Below, piece after piece: positions 4,678 through 11,054 of a stretch of DNA of 11,054 nt. Both the position numbers and the translations under genes were made by a program. The stretch's first letter is position 1, and every line of letters starts with the position of its first letter. This DNA is from an uncultured Eubacteriales bacterium (GTDB lineage Bacteria; Bacillota_A; Clostridia; Christensenellales; Aristaeellaceae), in NCBI GenBank assembly GCA_900313545.1, contig OMRS01000323.1, forward strand, positions 1 to 11,054, given 5' to 3'. The notes below the pieces were generated by a model. That model saw only the letters and a program-made list of their open reading frames with translations, was not told the origin of the DNA and searched no databases.

Positions 4678-5706
4678 ATGAAAAGAATGCTGACACTGGC
4701 GCTTTCGCTTCTGCTGGTGATGACTGTGCTGTCCTTTGCCGCGGTGGCAGATTCTCCCGCAAAGCTGAAAGTCGGCGTTCTCACGATGCTCAACATCAGT
4801 GAGGACGACTATGTCACCTTCATCGTCAACCGTCTGGCCGCAAATCCCATGCTGGTGGAAGGCGGATATGTGGAGGCGAATGACAAGGGAGATCCCAACG
4901 TGACGCCTGTGGTGGTCTATTATGATACCCTGGACGCCATGCTGATGGGCCTCAATGCCGGCGACATCGACGCCATGGAAGTTTACCAGAGTGTGGGCGA
5001 TTACCTGACCAGCGAGAATGACCGCCTGACCATGATCGGACGCGCCAACAAGAAAAAGAGCCGCTCGCCATTTGCTGAAATCGTGATGGGCCTGCTGTCC
5101 ACCAATGACTTCTCCTTCCTGATGCTGCAGAGTCGTCAGGAACTGAAGGAGGAGTTCGACAAGGCCATCGTCTCCATGAAGGAGGACGGCACGCTTGATA
5201 AGCTGGTGGAAACCCAGATCAACAGCAAGGTTAATGGGGAAGACATCAGTCCTGTCGCCATCGAGAAGATTCCTGGCGCGGATACCATCAAAGTGGCCAT
5301 CACGGGTTCCCTCCCTCCGTTTGACTATGTAGCCGCAGACGGCACTCCCGCAGGATTCAACACCGCTGTTCTGTCTGAAATCAGCAAGCGGATCGGCAAG
5401 AACATTGAGCTTGTCCAGGTGGACAGCATCGGCCGTGCCACCGCACTGGCCAGTGGAACCGTGGATGCCGCCTTCTGGACCCGCACCAACCAGTTTGACA
5501 TCGAGTACCAAGCCAAGAATGAGGCTGAGAAGGAGAAGGAGAGAGCGGAAGTTTCCGCCACCGCGACGGATATTGAGAATGCATTTGTGGACCGGATCCT
5601 TCAGAAGATGGGCGTGCCCGTGTCCGAAATCGACAAACCGGAGGATACCATTATTTCCAAGTCGTACTTCTCTGATACCATCGTGACCGTGATGCTCAAG
5701 AAGTAA
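4678..5706 (+). CDS. ABC importer substrate-binding protein, apparently circularly permuted
   Basis: A 342-residue exported protein and presumed partner of the upstream permease and ATPase. Residues 1-24 are a signal peptide ending AVA before DS, with no lipobox cysteine. Residues 30-182 match the second half of a family-3 (SBP_bac_3) binding protein: lobe 2 (KVGVLTMLNIS, then YYDTLDAMLMGLNAGDIDAM at 81-100) followed by the C-terminal lobe-1 segment (AIVSMKEDGTLDKLVE, 163-178), normally the end of the protein. Residues 203-342 match the first half: IKVAITGSLPPFDY, GTPAGFNTAVLSEISKRIG, SGTVDAAFWTRT, and finally SYFSDTIVTVMLKK, with an insert at about 272-320 rich in K and E. The ribosome binding site is AAGGAG before ATG 4678; an intrinsic terminator follows. 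The ligand is probably an amino acid or similar small polar molecule. Confidence 0.85.
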   Translation: MKRMLTLALSLLLVMTVLSFAAVADSPAKLKVGVLTMLNISEDDYVTFIVNRLAANPMLVEGGYVEANDKGDPNVTPVVVYYDTLDAMLMGLNAGDIDAMEVYQSVGDYLTSENDRLTMIGRANKKKSRSPFAEIVMGLLSTNDFSFLMLQSRQELKEEFDKAIVSMKEDGTLDKLVETQINSKVNGEDISPVAIEKIPGADTIKVAITGSLPPFDYVAADGTPAGFNTAVLSEISKRIGKNIELVQVDSIGRATALASGTVDAAFWTRTNQFDIEYQAKNEAEKEKERAEVSATATDIENAFVDRILQKMGVPVSEIDKPEDTIISKSYFSDTIVTVMLKK

Positions 5707-5721
5707 TCCCGACCCTTTCAG

Positions 5722-5758
5722 GGCTGCCGCAGTGCCATCGCTGTGCGGCGGCCTTTTT
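5722..5758 (+). terminator. Intrinsic terminator of the ABC importer operon
   Basis: GGCTGCCGCA (5722-5731) and TGCGGCGGCC (5744-5753) form a 10-bp stem with one T-G pair and a 12-base loop, followed by TTTTT (5754-5758) and a second short T run. It separates the operon from the GGDEF/EAL gene. Confidence 0.88.
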
Positions 5759-5857
5759 GCTTTTTGGATGAGGAAACCGTGGCATTTTCGTGACCGGGGA
5801 TGGGAAAAACAGGACTCCGTGAAACGCAGCGGAAAAGACATGAAAACAGAAAGAGCT

Positions 5858-5887
5858 ATGGCAGGATTCCCGCTGCTGTGCTACAAT
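5858..5887 (+). promoter_or_regulatory. Weak candidate promoter for the GGDEF/EAL gene
   Basis: TACAAT (5882-5887, five of six) has ATGGCA (5858-5863, four of six) 18 bases upstream. The predicted start is about 28 bases before the TTG start codon. A promoter is expected here because a terminator lies just upstream, but the -35 match is modest. Confidence 0.45.
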
Positions 5888-5921
5888 AACATCAAGTGAA
5901 ACACGAGAGGGTGACCTGGCG

Positions 5922-8711
5922 TTGAAAGAGTGGTACAGAAGATTTTTTCACCTGGACGAATATCAGAAGTTCTCGGAGGAAATCGATCGGGAAAACCGGA
6001 ATGCGGTGGAAATGCTGAGCAGAACTGGTATCCCGCTGAGCTTTGCCAACTTCATGGTGCAGCTTCTGGCAGTCCACAAGCCTATGAACCTGATGCACAG
6101 CAGCTGGCTGCTACTCTACTTCGTTGCCCTGCTGATTCTCGAGAAGACCGGCAGCTTAAAGCGGGTCCGCAATGCCACATTGCTCATGTATGTGGTGGAG
6201 GCGCCGATCCTGTTCATCTCCGTGATGATGGGCACCGTCTGGGATCCGCATCATCAGGCCTCCAGTTTCATGCTCTTCATGGTGGCTATGCCGGCCTTCA
6301 TCCTGGACAGGCCCGACCGGCAGATGGGGGTGATTCTGGGATGGGGAGTTCTTTTTACATGTCTGAGCCGGATGGTCAAGACGGAAGAACTGTTTCTGAT
6401 CGACACTCTGCATATCATCGAGTTTTTCATTGCCTCCGTTGCTGTGTGCCATGTGGTTCAGAGAATACGTCTGACCTCCCTGTCGCATCTGGAGACCGCC
6501 CGCTTCCATGTGGAACATGATTTTCAGACCGGATGTCTGAACCGCTATGCCCTTGCAAGTCAGACTCAGCGCTTTATCGGGAAACCCCAGGTTTTTCTGA
6601 TGACGGATATGGACCGGATCACGCTGATTCGGGACTTTTATGGTCATGAAGCCGTGGATCTCATGCAGAAGACCTTCGCTGAACTGCTGAAGGAGCAGTT
6701 CGGAAAAGAGAACACTTTCCGTTTCGGGGGAGATGAGTTTCTGTGTATCATGCCGGGGGGAAGCCTGAAGGAATGCAGCCAGCGGATGGGACAGATCCGC
6801 GAAAAACTGGGCAAGTACACCTATCAGGGGGCGTCCATCCCTCTGTCCTGTTCCGCGGGATATGTGACCGGAACCCCAGATAATTCCGAGAAGTTCAGAG
6901 ACATGATCCGCCTTGCGGACATCTACTCCCATGAGGTCAAGCAGTCTGGACTGAACAAGGACGGAGCGTCCAACTTTGATGAGCATATCCTGCAGCGCTC
7001 CATCGCCCTGAGCGGCACGCATGCCAAGGATTACGAAATCAACCGGCTGACGGGCCTTCCCGTGATGAGTTATTTTGTCAAGCAGGCAGATGAGCTCCTG
7101 AAGAATGTGGCTGATCCGGCGCGTCATCCCGTGATCGGATGCTTCAAGATTCTGCATCTGCGGCGCTACAACAACGTCTTTGGCTATGCACAGGGGGACC
7201 AGCTGATTGCGGACACGGCCCAGCTTCTCAGAGAAGTTTTTGGCGGCAGACACATGGGATATATCACGGCAGGTCTGTTCAGCATTTTGTGCTACCGTGA
7301 TGAGGTGGAATCCGCCATGGAGAAGATCAGCGAAAAGCTGAGCACACTGCGTTCGGGGTATCCGGTGGAGTGCCAGGCGGGATTTGCCTTCTATACTGGC
7401 AGGGAAAAGGCTATCTCCCTGATGGACAATGCCCGCATTGCCCTCAAGAGCATCCGTGATAACCACCAGAAACAGATCTGCTATTTCGATGAACAGATGG
7501 AGGAGGCCAACAGCTTCCGCCAGTATATTGTGGAGCATGTGGATGAGGCGGTGGAGAAGGGGTACCTGAAGGTTTACTATCAGCCTATCGTCCGTTCTGT
7601 CACGGGATGCATCTGTGATGAGGAGGCGCTGGTCCGGTGGGATGATCCGAAGTACGGCTTTCTGGCTCCCATGCGGTTTATTCCCTTTCTGGAAGAAGCC
7701 AGTCTGATGTACAAGGTGAACCTGAATGTCGTCTCCCAGGTTTTGCGTGATTTCAGGGTGCGTCAGGAAAACGGCATGACACTGGTCCCTGTCTCCGTGA
7801 ACCTCTCCCGAAAGGATTTTGCCCAGTGTGACATGGTGGAACAGATCTCACGAATGGTGGATGAATCCGGCTTTGGACGGGACCTTCTGAAAATTGAGAT
7901 CACGGAATCCGCCTTCATCGCCAATCAGGATATTCTGCGAAGGGAAATCTCCAGGTTCAGGGAGGCAGGATTTGAAGTCTGGATGGATGACTTCGGCAGC
8001 GAGTATTCCACGCTGAATCTCCTCCAGGAGATGGATGTGGACCTCATCAAGATTGACATGAAGTTCATGAGCCATTTCTCCAAAACCGGCAAGAATTATG
8101 TGATCATTTCCAGCGTCATCGATATGGCCAAGCGCATGGGAATCACCACCCTGATTGAAGGCGTGGAGACCCAGGAACAGTATCTGAGCATGCGCGCCCT
8201 GGGATGTGAGAAGATTCAGGGCTATTTTTTCAACTGCCCCAACACCCTTGAATATATTATGACTCGGGCGCGCAACGGTAATGGCCTGCCTTTTGAAAAC
8301 CAGGCAATGTCGGCGTATTATGAGGCCGTCGGAAAGGTGGATTTCAATTCTCCCACAGATGGATCCCTCGGACTGCAGGGCGTCAACAGTCTTCCCTCTG
8401 CGATCGTGGAGATTTCTCCGGAGGACAGGATCATTCTCAGGTCTACGGAATTCTTCCCGAAAGCCCTGAATGTCATGGGCGTGAACACCGAGCCCCGTGG
8501 GGAACTGGAGACGCTGCACATCACGGGAGAGCTTCCTGATGCTCTGGATATGGCGTTTAAACAATGCAGGGCAAAGGAGGGTTGGCAGGTGAACCAGATG
8601 CAGATGGGCGACAGCCGCAGAGTTGTGGTGTATGCCAGAAGGGTATCCCTCTGTCCACTGGGAGACTCGGTGGCAGTGGAAGTGATACTCATGAGCCGCA
8701 ACTGGAAATAG
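5922..8711 (+). CDS. Membrane GGDEF-GGDEF(degenerate)-EAL cyclic-di-GMP protein
   Basis: A 929-residue protein. Residues 40-180 hold five or six membrane helices. The first GGDEF domain (about 195-350) has TGCLNRYAL, an intact RFGGDEF (267-273) and no RxxD inhibitory site in the expected place, so diguanylate cyclase activity is plausible. A second GGDEF-like domain (about 371-520) has AGLFS at the motif position (450-454), so it is probably inactive. The EAL domain (about 530-785) keeps EAL (568-570), EITES (659-663), DDFG (689-692), K710 and EGVET (746-750), so phosphodiesterase activity is expected. The last 120 residues look PAS-like (SAIVEISPEDRI...). It therefore probably both makes and degrades cyclic di-GMP. 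The start is TTG 5922 after GAGAGGGTG at 5905-5913; the next in-frame ATG would remove the first 30 residues. Confidence 0.93.
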   Translation: MKEWYRRFFHLDEYQKFSEEIDRENRNAVEMLSRTGIPLSFANFMVQLLAVHKPMNLMHSSWLLLYFVALLILEKTGSLKRVRNATLLMYVVEAPILFISVMMGTVWDPHHQASSFMLFMVAMPAFILDRPDRQMGVILGWGVLFTCLSRMVKTEELFLIDTLHIIEFFIASVAVCHVVQRIRLTSLSHLETARFHVEHDFQTGCLNRYALASQTQRFIGKPQVFLMTDMDRITLIRDFYGHEAVDLMQKTFAELLKEQFGKENTFRFGGDEFLCIMPGGSLKECSQRMGQIREKLGKYTYQGASIPLSCSAGYVTGTPDNSEKFRDMIRLADIYSHEVKQSGLNKDGASNFDEHILQRSIALSGTHAKDYEINRLTGLPVMSYFVKQADELLKNVADPARHPVIGCFKILHLRRYNNVFGYAQGDQLIADTAQLLREVFGGRHMGYITAGLFSILCYRDEVESAMEKISEKLSTLRSGYPVECQAGFAFYTGREKAISLMDNARIALKSIRDNHQKQICYFDEQMEEANSFRQYIVEHVDEAVEKGYLKVYYQPIVRSVTGCICDEEALVRWDDPKYGFLAPMRFIPFLEEASLMYKVNLNVVSQVLRDFRVRQENGMTLVPVSVNLSRKDFAQCDMVEQISRMVDESGFGRDLLKIEITESAFIANQDILRREISRFREAGFEVWMDDFGSEYSTLNLLQEMDVDLIKIDMKFMSHFSKTGKNYVIISSVIDMAKRMGITTLIEGVETQEQYLSMRALGCEKIQGYFFNCPNTLEYIMTRARNGNGLPFENQAMSAYYEAVGKVDFNSPTDGSLGLQGVNSLPSAIVEISPEDRIILRSTEFFPKALNVMGVNTEPRGELETLHITGELPDALDMAFKQCRAKEGWQVNQMQMGDSRRVVVYARRVSLCPLGDSVAVEVILMSRNWK

Positions 8712-8810
8712 AAACAGAAGATGCGGTGAAAGCAGCTGATGGTGCAGAGGATGCGTCAGGAGTCTCAAAAGAGCAAACTTTGAGGACCAACCCCGGAGAA
8801 GGAGAAAACT

Positions 8811-9253
8811 ATGAAACAGACTGCACGATTTCTGATGGTCCTGCTGCTGGTGCTGGCGGGTACACTTGCTGTGGCGTCTGCTGAAAAACCGGGTGACATT
8901 TTTGATGCTTCCGCATGGCAGTGTGAGCGGGCATATATGGAGATTTTTTTGAAGAGGAAGGATACAAGGTGTTCATTGAGTGGGGCAGCAGCGCCTGGGA
9001 ATCCCGGCAGTGGGAGTATTCCTGCTATCTGGATCAGAAGACGGGGACGCTGGTGTCCCTTCCACTGGGGAGCTGTACCGATGTGATTTATGCAGATGAC
9101 GGCACCGTCAAATCCTATACGACCCGTTATGTAGATGGCAGTGCCCAATTCAGTATGGATGACCAGGGATATCTGATCTGGAAGGACCTGAAGGAAGATG
9201 CAGGAAGGGATATGCGCTTTGAGCGGGTCCCCCTGCCTGCCATGGAAAACTGA
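8811..9253 (+). pseudogene. Small secreted protein gene with a -1 frameshift at a T7 run
   Basis: ATG 8811, with GGAGAAGGAG just upstream, starts a signal peptide (MKQTARFLMVLLLVLAGTLA, then ASA before EK). The frame continues as DASAWQCERAYMEIF to a run of seven T (8944-8950). After the run this frame becomes arginine-rich and unlike a protein, while the -1 frame continues sensibly: EEEGYKVFIEWGSSAWES, CYLDQKTGTLVSLPLGSC and DDQGYLIWKDLKEDAG, to TGA at 9251-9253. One more T, or a -1 slip on T-TTT-TTG, restores a 147-residue protein of an uncharacterised secreted family. It could be a broken gene, a phase-variable gene, programmed frameshifting or a sequencing error. It is 100 bases after the GGDEF/EAL gene with no terminator between, so possibly co-transcribed. 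A terminator follows. Confidence 0.75.
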
Positions 9254-9266
9254 GTCTCTCCCATGA

Positions 9267-9309
9267 ACGACCGTCGGTGTGCCACCACGCATGCAGCCGG
9301 TCGTTTTTT
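9267..9309 (+). terminator. Intrinsic terminator after the frameshifted gene
   Basis: ACGACCG (9267-9273) and CGGTCGT (9298-9304) form a 7-bp outer stem around 24 bases that can pair weakly, with a run of six T (9304-9309). It ends the transcript from the GGDEF/EAL and small secreted protein genes. Confidence 0.75.
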
Positions 9310-9506
9310 GGATTGCCTCGCCCCTGTCGGGAGGGCAGATCCGGGCAAGACTGCGGAAAAGGAACTTCCCGCAGCTCAGGACCGCTTCATCTCAGGCAAC
9401 GAAATGGTGAACCTGAGTCCGGCTTGTCTGCCGTCTTAAGGCGGTGATCATTTTACCAGGAATTGTTCGTGTCGAAGTTGCAAGAATAGGATGGGAGGAA
9501 ACAGAA

Positions 9507-10520
9507 ATGAAGAAGCGTTGTTGTGCGGTGCTGGTGCTTTTGTGCTGCTGTCTTGCGCTGGCCGGCCTTGCGGACGGACTCCAGGAAATCCACTGCAGCG
9601 AGCAGGGGTTCAGCACCCGGATTCCTGAAGGAGCCTCAGCCGAATATGTGCAGGAAGACGGGATGACCGTGTATGCGCAGCACAAGGGATATATTCCCTT
9701 TGTACTGATCTGGCGAAGGGATACTCCTTTCAAAAACCCGGTCAACTATCTGAACAATGTTTTCAGGGAACACATGGAGAACAGCTACGGACCGGAAGTA
9801 GGAACCAATCCTGCCAAAACCATGGAAATCGGAGGAAAGCAGCTCCTGGGTGCCCGTTACCATTACAAGATCCAGCAGACAGGCGTCTGTCTGCTTCGGC
9901 TGATTGAACAGCGTGCGGACGGAGATGTGGAATTTACGGCCAAGTATGTGGAGGGAGACGACCAGGCGGTTCTTGAAGTACTGGACGCGGTGGTACGCTA
10001 TTATCAACCGGACAATTCAAAGGACAGCAATCCCGCGCCGGAAAAACCCGCCCCGGAAAAATCCGTAGAAGGACTGACCCGGGTCGAGGCGGTGGAGCAG
10101 GGTTTTTCAACCACGGTTCCTGAGGGCATGAGCGCGGAATGGATCAAGGGGGATGGCCTGACCATCTCTGCGGGGAAAAAGGGGCAGATCCCCTTTGTCC
10201 TGGTTTTTCGAAGGGAGTCCAAACTGAAGAATCCGGAAGATTACCTGAACAGGGTCTATAAGGAACATATGGACAAGACCTACGGGAATGCCATGCTGGG
10301 GACCCTGTACGCCAGAAAATGGGATATTGGGGGGAAGATGCTGCTGGGCGCGCGGTATTATTACCGTGTGGAGGGAAAGCGGGTCTGCCTGTTCCGCCTG
10401 GTGGAAATCCGTGATGACGGGGACGTGGAGTATACCGCCAAATTTGTGGAAGGAGACGAGACGGCAGTGCTCATGGCGCTTGAGGCGGCTGTTGGCGGCT
10501 ATCAGGTCTCCGGAAAGTAA
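9507..10520 (+). CDS. Secreted protein with two tandem copies of one unknown domain
   Basis: A 337-residue protein. Residues 1-22 form a signal peptide with five cysteines in or near its hydrophobic core (RCC, CCC) and a likely cut after GLA; no standard lipobox is visible. The mature part is an internal duplication: residues 27-167 and 193-333 align with an offset of 165-166 residues. Matching blocks include EQGFSTRIPEG / EQGFSTTVPEG, IPFVLIWRR / IPFVLVFRR, YLNNVFREHM / YLNRVYKEHM, IGGKQLLGARYHY / IGGKMLLGARYYY and GDVEFTAKYVEGD / GDVEYTAKFVEGD. A linker with repeated PAPEK separates them. I do not recognise the domain. ATG 9507 has GGAGG (9494-9498) at good spacing; the open frame upstream lacks protein character. 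The next gene starts 24 bases after the stop, so the two probably form an operon. Confidence 0.82.
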   Translation: MKKRCCAVLVLLCCCLALAGLADGLQEIHCSEQGFSTRIPEGASAEYVQEDGMTVYAQHKGYIPFVLIWRRDTPFKNPVNYLNNVFREHMENSYGPEVGTNPAKTMEIGGKQLLGARYHYKIQQTGVCLLRLIEQRADGDVEFTAKYVEGDDQAVLEVLDAVVRYYQPDNSKDSNPAPEKPAPEKSVEGLTRVEAVEQGFSTTVPEGMSAEWIKGDGLTISAGKKGQIPFVLVFRRESKLKNPEDYLNRVYKEHMDKTYGNAMLGTLYARKWDIGGKMLLGARYYYRVEGKRVCLFRLVEIRDDGDVEYTAKFVEGDETAVLMALEAAVGGYQVSGK

Positions 10521-10544
10521 ACCGGAGAGACTGGGGGAATATCG

Positions 10545-11054
10545 ATGAAACTGGACCAGTTGACGGACAGGGTAACGAAGCGGGAGGATGGAATCTATTG
10601 CTGGTACTATGAACTGGACATGTTTCACAATCTGACCATCCTGATGGTGGTCCTGAAGATCGTCCTCTGGATATGCCTGATGATGATGGCCTTTGCCATT
10701 ATCATCTCCGGAGGAGATACGGGAGCTGTTTCAGGGTCGTTTATGGGATTTGTAGGTCTGGTATGTCTGGGAATGATTCTTCTGACCGTGGTAATATACT
10801 ATATCACCGCACTCCTCATGCATGGCCGCTACCGGATGAATTTTGCCATGAATGAGAAGACCATCGGACTGTATTACAGCGAGCGGACTCTGAAACTCAT
10901 GGGAACGCTGGCCAGTGCCACCAGCGCTGCAGGAAGGATTTCCGGACGGAGCTCCCGTGCATCTCGCCTGGGGGGGCAGATCCGGCGGATGCAGGACAAC
11001 GCGATCCTGAATCTTGGCACCCTTCGGCAAATGAGCCTTGATCCGGAGCATGAT
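10545..11054 (+). CDS. Two-helix membrane protein of unknown function, 3' end missing
   Basis: ATG 10545, with GGGGGA at 10533-10538, opens a frame of 170 codons still open at the end of the window. It begins MKLDQLTDRVTKREDGIYCW, has two membrane helices (about residues 32-54 and 65-90), then a cytoplasmic-looking basic segment (ASATSAAGRISGRSSRASRL) and continues past PEHD. It resembles uncharacterised clostridial membrane proteins that start with a K-L-D-x-L-T motif and may carry a PH-like C-terminal part; I am unsure of that. It follows the tandem-repeat secreted protein by 24 bases, so co-expression is likely. No enzymatic motif is visible. Confidence 0.75.
   Translation, partial: MKLDQLTDRVTKREDGIYCWYYELDMFHNLTILMVVLKIVLWICLMMMAFAIIISGGDTGAVSGSFMGFVGLVCLGMILLTVVIYYITALLMHGRYRMNFAMNEKTIGLYYSERTLKLMGTLASATSAAGRISGRSSRASRLGGQIRRMQDNAILNLGTLRQMSLDPEHD

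Noticed and set aside
4597..5841. 414-codon minus-strand ORF
   Set aside because: It is antisense to the binding-protein gene, whose sense translation shows clear family motifs. It also runs through the operon's terminator.
6156..7538. 460-codon minus-strand ORF
   Set aside because: It lies antisense inside the GGDEF/EAL gene, has a histidine- and glutamine-rich composition typical of an antisense shadow, no ribosome binding site and no recognisable domain.
8811..9086. Intact 91-residue protein from the first frame of the frameshifted gene
   Set aside because: After the T run this frame turns arginine- and proline-rich without protein character, while the -1 frame is clearly coding.

Overview
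The window looks like chromosomal DNA from a Gram-positive anaerobe of the Bacillota (Clostridia). The reasons are moderately high GC, strong AGGAGG-type ribosome binding sites, a TPP riboswitch with an intrinsic terminator, GTG/TTG starts, and a HisM/GlnQ-type amino-acid ABC importer beside large GGDEF/EAL signalling proteins. Several exported proteins have ordinary signal peptides ending in A-x-A and no lipobox cysteine. That reminds me of Christensenellales-like gut/rumen clostridia, but the placement is a guess. No tRNA, rRNA, CRISPR array, transposase or phage gene was seen.

Layout. (1) 1-445, minus strand: the 5' part of a thiamine-binding (MTH1187/YkoF-like, UPF0045) gene, preceded by terminator, TPP riboswitch and promoter. 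(2) 586-1712, plus strand: a promoter, a structured leader whose 5' end can pair with its 3' end, a 12-codon leader ORF and a strong intrinsic terminator, all ahead of an EamA/DMT transporter. (3) 1713-2435: a gene-free stretch with a strong 40-nt inverted repeat. (4) 2436-2711: a small membrane-anchored protein. (5) 2736-5758: a promoter with two palindromes, then permease, ATPase and substrate-binding protein genes, closed by a terminator. (6) 5922-8711: a membrane GGDEF-GGDEF-EAL protein. (7) 8811-9253: a small secreted protein gene broken (or recoded) at a run of seven T. (8) 9507 to the end: a secreted protein made of two tandem copies of one domain, followed by an incomplete two-helix membrane protein.

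The most unusual part is the importer operon. Its ATPase carries a C-terminal domain of about 120 residues that reads like an RsbW/SpoIIAB-type GHKL (HATPase_c_2) fold with key nucleotide-binding residues replaced. Its binding protein appears to be circularly permuted: lobe 2 and the C-terminal part of lobe 1 come first, and the N-terminal half of lobe 1 comes last. With the paired palindromes over the promoter, this suggests an amino-acid-type importer adapted for sensing or regulated uptake. The second item is the DMT leader, which has the architecture of a riboswitch or ribosome-mediated attenuator but matches no class I can recall.
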